The notes under the pieces are model-generated. The model had not been told where the DNA came from. It saw only the letters and a program-made list of their open reading frames with translations, and ran no database searches. The position numbers and the translations under genes are program-made. Below, piece after piece: positions 51,063 through 62,179 of a stretch of 64,000 nucleotides of DNA; the stretch's first letter is position 1, and every line of letters starts with the position of its first letter. Origin of the DNA: Populus alba (Eukaryota; Streptophyta; Magnoliopsida; Malpighiales; Salicaceae); assembly GCF_005239225.2 (NCBI RefSeq), contig NC_133302.1, positions 15,223,991-15,287,990 on the forward strand. The letters run 5' to 3'.

Positions 51063-51365
51063 TCACAGCATTTTTCTAGGGTTCGTCACCCGTACAATGA
51101 GACCACCATTTTTCTAGGGTTCGTCACCCGTACAATGAGACCAGCATCTTTCTAGGGTTCGTCACCCGTACAATGAGACCACCATTTTTCCAGGGTTCGT
51201 CACCCGTACAATGAGACCAGCACCAGGGTTCGTCACCCGTACAATGAGACCAGTAGCACTAGGGTTCGTCACCCGTACAATGAGACCAGCTTATTTCTAG
51301 GGTTCGTCACCCGTACAATGAGACCGGCTTTTTTCTAAGGGTTAGTCACCCGTACAATGAGACCA
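51063..51365 (+). repeat. Minisatellite 2, about 28-46-bp units, 8 copies
   Basis: Core 'agggttcgtcacccgtacaa' plus 'tgagacca'. It shares 'tcaccc...acaatgagacc' with minisatellite 1, so the two arrays have a common origin. Confidence 0.9.
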
Positions 51366-51394
51366 TTTTTTACACATTCTTTTGTTTTGGTTAA

Positions 51395-51640
51395 ATGAGG
51401 TCGCCAGATGGGATCTCATGTAGCTTTGGTTAAAGGGAATCGTCAGATGGGATTTCAGGTTAACCGAGTTACACAGTTTAGTTCCAGTTGAATGAGGTCG
51501 CCAGATGGGATCTCATGTAGCTTTGGTTAAAGGGAATCGCCAGATGGGATTTCAGGTTAACCGAGTTACGCAATATTTTCGTTCCAGTTGAATGAGGTCG
51601 CCAGATGGGATCTCAGGTAAACCCAATGTGTGGGCAGGTC
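51395..51640 (+). repeat. Minisatellite 3, 'gtcgccagatgggat' repeats
   Basis: 'aatgaggtcgccagatggga' alternates with 'agggaatcgccagatgggat', five occurrences in all, joined by 'ttaaccgagttac'. Confidence 0.85.
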
Positions 51641-51728
51641 GCCCAAGATAATGAAATCATTTTCCTTTTGTTTTCTTTACAAAGCTTACTATGCAAAATT
51701 TTGAGGATTTTCGCTTCGTAAGCATTGT

Positions 51729-51742
51729 AAAGAGGGGGCATC
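51729..51742 (+). other. Polypurine tract
   Basis: AAAGAGGGGGCATC lies directly before the 3' LTR. It is the expected plus-strand primer of the element. Confidence 0.8.
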
Positions 51743-53873
51743 TGTTGCTACCCAATTTTTGACCCATGTTTTTTATATATTTTCAAAAAATCCAAAATAG
51801 AGAAAAACAAAGAAAATCCAAAAAATATGTTTTTAATATATTTTCGTCATTTTAGCATTTTCAACGTCGTCTAAAAAGAATTTAATTTTTCAAACGCGTT
51901 CGACTTTTCACGCGTCGTTTTTAAAATCATTGATTTTCCTCATCGAGTCGACGTTGATATTGCTCATTTTCAAAAAATACAAAAAAACAAGAAAAATCAA
52001 ATTTTACAAAAAAAGAAAGTTAAGGGACCAATTTTGAAAACTTGGCAATATTTTTTGCCTATAAATACTGGTTTCCAACACTTACAAAGGGGGGGGGACA
52101 ATTTTGTAAAGAGGGGAGAAACACAAAAAACCCTAAACTTATCTCTGCCCAAAGGCAGCCGCCGGAGCCCCCCAGCCCCTTTGATTTTTTTATTTTCTTC
52201 CTTCCCCCAGCCACAGCTTACCCACACACAGCCAAACAGCCCCCAAACACCCTTGACATTTTTTTCTCTCTTTCGAAACCAGCCAAACAGCCTGCACTTC
52301 CCGGACTTAATTTTTTTTCTGACAGACCCGACCAAAGGTTATGCTCCCTCACCAGCACAACCCCGGACCCGGCATCTCCCTCACTCTCCCAGTCCTGACC
52401 CCCATTTTCTACTCCTTCTCCAGCCGAAACCAGAGAAACAAAGCCACCCCTGGCCTTTGATTTTTACTCAGCCGGCAACAAACCGACAGTCTCCTCTCTT
52501 TCAAAACCAAACCGGAGCAGCCAATCTGTTTCCCCAAGCCACAAATCTGCCCTCTCTCACCTGAAAAAGACCAACGACCACAGACCCATCAACGCCGAAC
52601 CCCCTCCCTCAGCCAATCGCAGATCTGCTCTCCTCCATTCTGCCCCAGCGGCGGCGCCGTCCTTCTCCTCTCAGCCGACCCGTCGGTCTCCTTCACCTGG
52701 CCGACACCACAGATCTGCCCGTCTTCGGCATCCCGCAGCAAAGACGACCCCGCAGCAAAGACGACCCCGCAGCCGGTCCTCCACCACGCACGGCTGCAAC
52801 AAGTAGCTCCAGCACCACCGAGAGCACGACCTTCCACCGCTCACAGAAACCAACCGACCACCATCAGCACCGCCATCGATCCCCCCGCAACTGAAGAACC
52901 CAGCGGCGACGCCCCCTTTCTCAGTCGTTCCTCTTCACTGCCGCCTGAAACAGAGAAGGAGAAGCCAGATCGGACAAGAAGAAGCAAAAAAGAAAACCGA
53001 AGCAGATTTGAAGGAGAAGAGAGGCAGATCGGGAAAACAAAAGAAATAAAACAAAAATAAAATCGACTGCTTTGTTGCGTTTCTTTCAGTGTTTGTGCAG
53101 GTCACCGCCGGCGAGAAAGAAGGGAGGAACACGTTTTCAGACCCCTGCTGCTGGATTTTTTACGGCGGCGCGTCAACCCACGCGCCGCCAGTGGCGTGGC
53201 GCGTGGAGCAGACGCGCCGCCACTGTTTTCAGCCCCAGAATCATGCGAACACTGTTCCCGTGGCTGCACTGCCCCTGATTCTATTTTTTAGGGGTTTATT
53301 TTGTAATTTTAATGGAATTTTTTGTTTAGTTGTTTTAGTTTGTAATTTGTAATGTGATGTACAAAAAGAAAAAAAAAAGAGAGTGATAAATAACAACAAA
53401 AAAAAAAAGAAATGTTTGTGTGTGCTTGTATGTTTGTTTTTTTATTTTAAAAAATCAAAAAGGACAAAAAAGAATTATTTGTTAATTTAAATATGGTTAA
53501 ATATCTCAAGGACAAATAAAATCAAGTTGTATTTTCCATGAAAATATGAGGACAAGTTTCTACATATATTCGGGGATTTAATAACTGATTTATTCAAGCC
53601 TAAGAATTTAATTAATATTTTAAATTTTCAAATCACATCAGAACACGAAGCAGCTTATCTCAGGTAGGGTGTGTTAGGGGTGCTAATACCTTCCCTAACC
53701 ACAACCAGTCCCTTACCCATGATCTCTGACAAGGCCAGTACATCAGGTTTCCTAGTAGCCCTCAATAAATTACTAGGTGGCGACTCCCTCGAACGAATTC
53801 AAAGCAAACGCAACAAACGATGAAAAATCGCCAGCCGATGCCGCGCGCCGGATTTTTTTTTTGGGGTGCGACA
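51743..53873 (+). repeat. 3' LTR
   Basis: Nearly identical to the 5' LTR. The visible differences are three substitutions in the GC-rich half, a 9-bp loss in the GGCGGC stretch and length changes in homopolymers. The TATA box is at 52059-52069. Confidence 0.93.
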
Positions 53874-55063
53874 GTTTGAGATTTTAAGGCTTGTCATGTT
53901 ACGACAATCTCCCCATTTTGAAGAAAGCTCACCATAAAAATTATTGTAACTCAAATCAATATAATCCAGATGTGGATAGACACCAAAAACCTTAGAAATA
54001 TTTCCTGTTAATTGATTCCAATCAAGGCTTACTCGGTATAAACCAGTGCTGTTTTTCAAGCTTTTCGGGATTGAACCTGAGAAATAGTTGTGGTCAACAA
54101 CAAAGTTTTCCAATACTCCTCCATGGCATAAATCTAGTGGCAAATGACCCGTGAATTCATTGATACCCAAAGACAAATACTTCAAATGGGTGAGATTGTT
54201 CATCTTTGAGGGCAATGGGCCGTGAAATTTGTTCTCATGTAATCTCAAGTCCATAAGGGATTTAAGCTGTCCTATTTCTGAAGGAACACATCCAGATAAA
54301 TTATTGTGACCTAGAAAAAGTCTAGTGAGCATTGTCAAGTTACCCATAAAACAATGTATGGGACCAGAGAGTTGGTTCCTATAAAGGCTGAGAAAAGATA
54401 TATTTCTTAATTTTCTAATGGAATAAGGGATTTTACCTGTTAAAATATTATTTGACAACTCAAGTTTTTTAAGAGACTCTAACAATCCAATTTCCTGAGG
54501 AATGGCACTAGAAAGTTGGTTTCGACAAATGTAAAGCGACGATAAATTTCTTAATTTTCCAATTGAAGAAGGGATGGGACCAGAGAGTTGGTTCCTACAC
54601 AGACCGAGAAAAGATAAACTTTTTAATTTTTCAATTTCATGTGGGATGATTCCAAAAAGAGAATTGTTCGGAAGGTGAAGACCAAAAAGATTACGGAAGG
54701 CCGAGAAGTTGAAATCGTAAAGCGTACCTCTCAAGCCAAAGTCTGCAAGTCTCAAAACGGTGACGCTTCCATAATTGTCACAGATGATTCCAATCCAGTT
54801 AATGCAAGGGTTGGTGCCGACCCAAGAAGAAAGGGAGAGATTGGCTTTGGTTGTGAAGACTGGCTTTCCATTGGAGAGAAGAAGCCTCAGCTTCTGTATT
54901 ATTATTACCAAAATGGTGAAGTTGGGGAGGAAGTGTGTTCAGCTAAAGCAAAGAAAGAAGAAAAGCTGAATATGTGAAGGAGCAAAAACAGGATGTGGAG
55001 AAAGAAGGAGAAGAATGGTTTGTTTAGTAAGGACGTCGTCATGGTGTGTTTTTCAAGAGACAT
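53874..55063 (-). pseudogene. LRR receptor-like kinase, MIK2-like (copy C, 5' half)
   Basis: ATG at 55063 begins the same signal peptide as copy A. A 1-bp insertion near 54913 causes a stop after about 55 codons. The frame resumes before the N-cap (SLSSWVGTNPCINWIG) and is open through the LRRs to [15 protein letters not shown], where the LTR element enters at 53873. The LRR order is close to copy D, its nearest relative here. The coding sequence resumes at 43289 beyond the element and ends in the SHPRH fusion. It was probably damaged independently of the insertion. Confidence 0.9.
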
Positions 55064-55105
55064 AGGATATGGTTTGCTATGGTAGATTAGGCTCTTCCCT
55101 GGAGA

Positions 55106-55120
55106 GGTATTATTTATAGG
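55106..55120 (-). promoter_or_regulatory. TATA box of copy C
   Basis: CCTATAAATAATACC, as in the other copies. Confidence 0.65.
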
Positions 55121-55204
55121 TAGGAAAACATGATATATTGGAATTGTTTTTTTTTTTTTTAATCATTGATTATTACATATCTTCTCTAATTAAGTTGAAA
55201 TTAA

Positions 55205-55345
55205 CTACGCTAGTGATAGTGCATAAAATCTAAATAAATAAATTTATTCAATCCCTCTGTAAATTTATTATTATCACTAGGCTAGTGATAGTGCATAAAA
55301 TAATTATTTAACTAGGCTAGTAATAGTGCTTTAAAATAATTAATT
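55205..55345. repeat. Upstream direct repeats of copy C
   Basis: 'gctagtgatagtgcataaaa' recurs three times with small changes, about 140-280 bp upstream of the ATG. Copy D has four units at 62005-62175; copies A and B have none. Confidence 0.8.
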
Positions 55346-57500
55346 AATCACTTTAGTACCACTGTTGACTATGCTTGATTGAATTTTTTTGTTGTAGAAG
55401 ATATCCTCTTTTTTCTCATTAAATTTTCCATCTTATCTTTTTTGTCCCTTTTACTATTTCATATAAAGAAATAAAATAAATTAAAAAAGACCATGAAATT
55501 TTAACAACCAACACAAAAATCTCCCTTATCTCAGTACAACAAATTATATTTCTTGAAATTTTGTGGTCACAGCATCCGTGTTCTGATTTGCCGATGGATT
55601 TTATCAATTTTTGTAGGTAATTCTATCTTTTTAAATTTTAACATTTAAATGTCAATTTTGTTGTTTTTTTTTAGTATATGTATTTTGTTAGTAGATGTAC
55701 ATGTTTTATTGTTATTTCTCAAACAAACTTGTAGTATATGAATGCATCCTTCTAACGGTGAAGCGTGGAAACGCTTTAACAGTGTGCATCCTAACTTTTC
55801 AGCTTAATCAAGAAATGTGCGTCTTGGGTTGTAAATTCAGCCAGTGTCTAAGATTTAAAGGACATCCTTTCTTAATCTATGGTTTTAATAATTTTGCTGT
55901 AATAAACACCCCCCCCATCTAGAAATGTTTCATGTATGTCGATGGTGCATAGTTGTTTTTAATGTGATTGTCTGCTTGCCCATATAAAATAGAAATGCTC
56001 TTTCGATGAAAAAGTACGTTATTTTTTGTTAAAATGAAAAAGTTCAAATTAACAAGGCTATCTTTTTTTTGATGATTGTGGATTGAAATCTGCTTTAACT
56101 GCTGATTTAAACCTGAGAAATTGTTTATCAAACATTATTGTTGATTATGTGTAGGCTAAGTTAAATATCTCAACAGGTGGTACTTCAATTTCATAAGCAA
56201 ATGCGCTTTCTCTACTCCAACGAAAAGAAAATGTTTTTGCAAGCTATGTTTTGTCCATAGTGTCTCTTTTCCTCAATTTATGAACATGAAACCTTAAAGT
56301 TTTAATTGTTTCTTTTCCAGCCATTTGATTGGATTAAAAAGACCTTTTTCGAGAAAGCAAACACTGAAGAGAAGTGAAGAAGAATCAACTTTGGTAACAG
56401 CTTTCTGATTTCTTCTTTCAGGTTGCTGAGGAAAACCATGAACAAAGTTGATACGAATAATGTTGTTTAATTTTGCACTTTATTGATGAGTCCTTGTTGG
56501 CATTATTCATGACAATGATTTGAGAATTAAAAGCTTTTGTTTCTTGTTATATGTACTTTGGCTTGTCACATATCAGCACTACCGTATGACATTCTCATAA
56601 GGATCTTCTGTAAAGTCGCAGTCACAACTATTGACAGTACGTTTGCCAAACCATGTAGAGAGATTCTTTTGATTTTCCCTTCTCTTCATGCCTCTCTCCT
56701 ATAAGTCCTAAGAAATACATAGGAGGACTTGGAGAAACATTTCATCCAGCAATGCGACGTGGCATGCCTACAAGTCTTAAGAAATACGTAGGAGGTGGTC
56801 GTCAGATTTAGCCCCAAAAAAGTGATCAAGCATGGATTTTATTTATTTTTCTACTTTTATTCAATGTACTTTAAAAAAAAAAAAACATTGAATGGTATTA
56901 TTGAAGCTTCAATCCTGCTCATCATGGTTGAATGGTAGCCTTTATCGATAGTCTATGTTTCCTTGTATTGGGAATTAGGGCAATTTTATCTATAAGATTC
57001 CACAATGAAAGTTTCACCAACCAATAAAATATTCTTTGAGTTTGAATTTTCTAATGAAATGATGATTTTGCCTACTAAAGCTCTTTTGTTTTTTTTTTAT
57101 TGTTCTTTTAGACACCGTTTGGCATTGCGTTCCAAACGATGTTTCATCAAATTTCAATTTTTTTTTTTATTAAAATTAAGTGCGGTTTGTACTTTTTAGA
57201 TCGTTTTGATGTACTGATGTCAAAAATGATTTTTAAAAAATAAAAAAATATCATTGGTATGTATTTCGGCACAAAAGACTATTTGAAAAGCAACCGCTAC
57301 CACACTGTTAAACACACTCTTAATTGTTTCAGTGATAACTTAAAATTTCATTCCATAGTGTATTGATCTTTAATTTAAAATCAAAATATTATAAAACCCA
57401 TAAAACAAATTCTAACGCATAAAACAGTGCCAACATAATTTGAAAGGAAAAACGCTCATATTACAAATAAATATTGTTCCAATTGATAATCAAATAGAAG
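55346..57500. other. Spacer between copies C and D
   Basis: A patchwork of sequences known from downstream of copies A and B: 55860-56560 matches 25870-26520, and 56740-57060 matches 27440-27730. It includes the third exon-like segment (about 56321-56392, with an internal TGA). No gene. Confidence 0.55.
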
Positions 57501-57512
57501 TAGCTAGCATTA

Positions 57513-57655
57513 CACTATGAGAAGAGATCTCCCAAACTTATTGTGCAAAATTCCATGGGCAGTGGAGGGCACTTAGCTATAAGCTCGAAAGAAATTTTTT
57601 CCATCATAGGCCGAGATTGGGGATTGGGATTGGGGATTGGGGATTGGGGATTGGG
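57513..57655 (-). pseudogene. LRR-RLK last-exon fragment with GGGGATT expansion
   Basis: Matches the 3' end of the last receptor exon from the stop region to the GRD/NPQSRP coding area. There the 7-bp unit GGGGATT is repeated several times (57613-57655) and similarity stops. Confidence 0.75.
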
Positions 57656-57929
57656 AAAAACATTATTAAGAAATACCTAATAATAAAATCATACAAAAAC
57701 AGCTCTTCGAAGTGGCCTATCAAATCTTCTCTAAAAGAATTGGCATTGCGGGTGTCCTTGAGTTGTTGCTAGTACTGTGTTCTGTAATGTTAATATTTTT
57801 AAAAAATATTAAGAATATAAAAAATGTTTTAAGTCCTTTGAATTTGATAGTCATCCGAGATTTAAATGACTTGGTTCTAGTAGTAATGCAAGATTAATTT
57901 TTTAATTTTTTTTCTAAACATAAATGCTA

Positions 57930-58080
57930 TTTTTTTTTTTATAAAAAAATATTTAAATTATCCATACAGCATTCTAAACAGAAATTCTAATTAATTGTTT
58001 TTATACATTTAAATTACCCTTGAAGTATTCTAAATATAAATGCTAATTAAATTTTTATAATATTTTTATTTTTTATTTTA
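57930..58080. repeat. Short AT-rich tandem array
   Basis: About two to three units of the 'cttgaagtattctaaa' family. Confidence 0.5.
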
Positions 58081-58770
58081 AAAACTATTTTTATTTTTTA
58101 TATTAATTTTATTTATTTATTTATTTTATATATGATTTGATTTTATATTATTTTATTTATTTTTCTAGTTTTATTCAATGTATTTTTTTATATAAAAAAA
58201 ATACATTGAATGGTATTATTGAAGCTTGTCTATGTCTCCTTGTATTGGGAATGAGGGTAAATATATATCACAATTAGCTCTATTTAGCTAGCTTCAGTAG
58301 GCAAAAAACTAATCATTAGAAAATTCAACATCAAGTTGGAAATTCATTGGTTGGTAGAGTGGGTCTTGCTGCTATTATGTTCTTTGGGAATGAATTTTAT
58401 CTACAAGATTCCACAATGAAAATTTCACCAATCAATGGACTGTTATCGTGCTCTTTGGGTTTGAATTTTCTAATTAAATGATGGAAATTCATTTGATGGT
58501 AGAGTGGATCTTGCTGCTACCTTCTTACAGTTGATTATTTTGCCTCCTGAAGCTCTTTTTTTTTTTTTTATTGTTCTTTTAATTGCTTCAGCGATAACTT
58601 AAAATTTCATTCAGTAGTGTATTTATCTTCAATTTAGAATCAAAATATTCTCAAACCCTTCATGCATGCAAAGAAAAACAAATTCTAACGCATAAATAAA
58701 GTTTGATGATGAAATTCATATTACAAAAATTTATTGTTCCAATTGATAATTAAAAAGAAGTAGCTAAGCA

Positions 58771-61700
58771 CTATGAGATTAAGAGATCTCCCAAACTTAT
58801 TGTGCAAAATGCCATAGGCAGTGGAGGCCACTTGGTTGTAAGCTCGAAAGAAATTTTTTCCATTGTAGGCCGGGATTGGGGATTGGGATGCAAGCATGCA
58901 AGTGCAATTTTCATCATGTGGACAACGCCCTCTGCTGCTCCTTTTTTAGGAAGCGAGATGCGTTGGTCTAGCACATCCTTCAATAGTGCATGTTGAGCAA
59001 TCGGTGGCATCGATGATGACGACGAAGATCCTGGTGATAAGAGTGCTGAAATAAGATCGCCTGGGTGCCTTCCTGTCATCACCTCCATTGTTACCACTCC
59101 GAAGCTATAGACATCGCATTTTTCAGTCACTTTCATTGTGTAAGCTAGCTCTGCCAAAAAATAAATTGATTATGCATGGTTTTTTATCAAATAGTTGAAA
59201 GAGAAGACTTTATAATAAAAGCTGAAAAAACACTAAATATTATTTTCACTATTACACATTATATAGTAACTTTCATGTTGAAATAAAGCTACGCACCTGG
59301 AGCAGTATATCCAAAAGTACCTGCAAATGAGGTCCAATTGGATGAGTCAGGCATCAACAGTCTAGCTGTGCCAAAGTCGGAGACGTGTGCTTCATATTCC
59401 AAGTCCAGAAGGATATTATTGCTGGTAATGTCTCGATGAATGATCGGAGGAGAGCAAGAATGGTGTAGATAGGATAAAGCTCCACCCATCCCTTTCACAA
59501 CGTTTAGCCTTCTCATCCAATCGAACTCAATTGCTTGTTCCTCACTGGTTATAATCTTTCTCAAGCTTCCTCTTTCAATGAACTCATAAACCAAAAAAAG
59601 AATGCTTTGGCATGTGAGCAAAATCCATACATTTTCACAATATTTCGATGTCGAATATTTGCCAACACACATACTTCCTTTTCGAAAAGCTTTAAAAATC
59701 GGACAACTTTTCTGTTTGTGATCGGTGAAGTTTCTTCACAGCAACCACCTGTTCTGTTGGCATCACTGCTTATAAACAGTTCCATATCCTCCTTCGCCAA
59801 TGCAGTAGTTCGAGTTGAATTCCTTTGTAGCTTCAACGATATTCTTATACAACTTCTTCCCATCATGGCCCAATATCGTGAATATGTTTCGATCTTGTTC
59901 ATTTTCTGGCTCAGCGTTTCTCTTCCTAGCTCTTTTGCAGAGAATGTATAAAGCTCCAATCACAACAAACACTAAAAGCAAGCTTCCTAAAAGAGGGAGT
60001 GCAATCAAAACCACTAGTTTGTTGCTCTTTCTTTTAACAGTTTTGTTGCTTCTTGGAAGATTGCACGGCTTCAGACCACTGGCGTTGCCACATATACCCA
60101 TATTATCCCTTAATGCCTCAAATGAAGCGTTGTGGAAGGCTTTGATATCGGGAACAGGGCCTTGTAGCTTATTGGATGATATATCCACAGTTGTTAAGCT
60201 TAACATGTCTTTGAAAGTGCTTGGAATCCGTCCAGAAAGCATGTTGTGAGAGACATTCAGAGTTTCCAACCGTTGCAGTTGCCCAAGTTGCCTTGGTATC
60301 TCTCGAGTCAGGAAATTGCAGCTAAGATCAAGATCTTCAAGAGAAAGTAGAAAGCCTATCTCGCCTGGAATGCTTTCTCGAAATTTATTACCACTGAGGT
60401 TCAGCAACAATAAATTCGAGCATTCCCCAAGTTGTTTTGGAATCAATCCACTCAGATTATTAGATGCTAAATTAAGGATTTGAAGATTGGAAAGCATCTT
60501 AATATCTAAGGGAATGGCACCTGAAAGATGGTTGTTGTTAAGAACAAGCTTGTACAACAACTGCAAACCCCCTAAATCTTTTGGGATGGCTCCTTTTAAC
60601 TGATTTGATGACAGATCTATCAAGTGCAATTGAGAAGCCTTCCCAAGCTCTGGTGGTATCTCACCAGAAACATTATTGTTTGAGATTTTAAGGCTTGTCA
60701 TGTTACGACAATCTCCCCATTTTGAAGAAAGCTCACCATAAAAATTATTGTAACTCAAATCAATATAATCCAGATGTGGATAGACACCAAAAACCTCAGA
60801 AATATTTCCTGTTAATTGATTCCAATCAAGGCTTACTCGGTATAAACCAGTGCAGTTTTTCAATTTTTTCGAGATTGAACCTGAGAAATAGTTGTGGTCA
60901 ACAATAAAGTTTTCCAATACTCCTCCATGGCATAAATCTAGTGGCAAATGACCCGTGAATTCATTGATACCCAAAGACAAATACTTCAAATGGGTGAGAT
61001 TGTTCATCTCTGAGGGCAATGGACCGTGAAATTTATTGTCATGTAATCTCAAGTCCACAAGGGATTTAAGTTGTCCTATTTCTGAAGGAACACATCCAGA
61101 TAAATTATTGTGACCTAGAAAAAGTCTAGTGAGCATTGTCATGTTACCCATAGAAGAATGTATGGGACCAGAGAGTTGGTTCCTATAAAGGCCAAGAAAA
61201 GATATATTTCTTAATTTTCTAATGGAATAAGGGATTTCACCGGTTAAAATATTATTTGACAAGTCAAGGTTTTTTAGAGACTCTAGCAATCCAATTTCCT
61301 GAGGAATGGCACTAGAGAGCTGGTTTCGATAAAGGTAAAGCGAAGATAAATTTCTTAATTTTCCAATTGAAGAAGGGATGGGACCAGAGAGTTGGTTCCA
61401 ACACAGACTGAGAAAAGATAATTTTTTTAATTTTTCAATTTCATGTGGGATGGTTCCAAAAAGAGAATTGTTCGGAAGGTGAAGACCAAAAAGATTACGA
61501 AAGGCCGAGAAGTTGAAATCGTAAAGCGTACCTCTCAAGCCAAAGTCTGCAAGTCTCAAAACGGTGATGCTTCCATAATTGTCACAGGTGATTCCAGTCC
61601 AGTTAATGCAAGGGTTGGTGCCGACCCAAGAAGAAAGGAGAGATTGGCTTTGGTTGTGAAGACTGGCTTTCCATTGGAGAAGAGCCTCAGCTTCTGTGTT

Positions 61701-61862
61701 ATTATTACCAAAATGTGAAGTTGTGGAGGAAGTGTGTTCAGCTAAAGCAAAGAAGGAAGAAGAGCTGAATATGTGAAGGAGCAAAAACAGGAAGTGGAGA
61801 AAGAAGGAGAAGAATGGTTTGTTTAGTAAGGACGTCGTCATGGTGTGTTTTTCAAGAGACAT
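58771..61862 (-). pseudogene. LRR receptor-like kinase, MIK2-like (copy D, kinase frameshifted)
   Basis: Exon 1 is 61862-59297 and exon 2 59150-58771. The first 699 codons are open: signal peptide, N-cap (NPCINWTGITC), about 19 LRRs, C-cap, transmembrane helix and juxtamembrane region, ending just after the kinase glycine loop [10 protein letters not shown]. There a 1-bp deletion near 59771 shifts the frame to a stop at 59763. More small indels occur near 59690 and 59600. The remaining kinase (HRD, DFG, APE) and the whole last exon are otherwise well kept, which suggests recent loss or sequencing error. If translated as it stands, the product would be a membrane-anchored receptor-like protein without a kinase. 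It has four LRRs fewer than copy A. Confidence 0.9.
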
Positions 61863-61907
61863 AGGATATGGTTTGCTATGGTACTAGATTAGGCTCTTCC
61901 ATGGAGA

Positions 61908-61922
61908 GGTATTATTTATAGG
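61908..61922 (-). promoter_or_regulatory. TATA box of copy D
   Basis: CCTATAAATAATACC, at the same distance to the ATG as in copies A to C. Confidence 0.65.
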
Positions 61923-62004
61923 TAGGAAAACATGATATATTGGAATTGTTTTTTTTTTTTATCATTGATTATTACATATCTTCTCTAATTAAGTTGAAAT
62001 TAAC

Positions 62005-62175
62005 TACGCTAGTGATAGTGCATAAAATCTAAATAAATAAATTTATTCAATCCCTCTGTAAATTTATTATTATCACTAGGCTAGTGATAGTGAATAAATT
62101 AATTATTTAACTAGGCTAGTGATAGTGCATAAATTAATTATTTAACTAGGCTAGTGATAGTGCTTTAAAATAATC
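62005..62175. repeat. Upstream direct repeats of copy D
   Basis: Four units of 'gctagtgatagtg(c/a)ataaa' spaced by AT-rich DNA ('taattatttaacta'). One unit more than in copy C. Confidence 0.8.
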
Positions 62176-62179
62176 AATT

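Larger units (their letters stand above)
43290..53873 (+). mobile_element. Non-autonomous LTR retrotransposon (gypsy, Ogre/Tat-like)
   Basis: A complete element of 10584 bp. LTRs of 2136 and 2131 bp both run TGTTGCTACC...GGTGCGACA, with a 5-bp target duplication GTTTG, a primer binding site 3 bp after the 5' LTR and a purine tract before the 3' LTR. By eye the LTRs differ by about three substitutions plus a few indels, so insertion was recent. The internal 6.3 kb has no reverse transcriptase, integrase or protease frame, so the element must be moved by proteins of a relative. The primer site matches the 3' end of plant tRNA-Arg, a feature known for Ogre-type elements; lineage is inferred from that alone. 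It interrupts receptor copy C in the opposite orientation. Confidence 0.93.

Noticed and set aside
50655..51370. CRISPR-like array of short repeats and spacers
   Set aside because: The units are adjoining minisatellites inside a plant LTR element, with no unique spacers and no cas genes.
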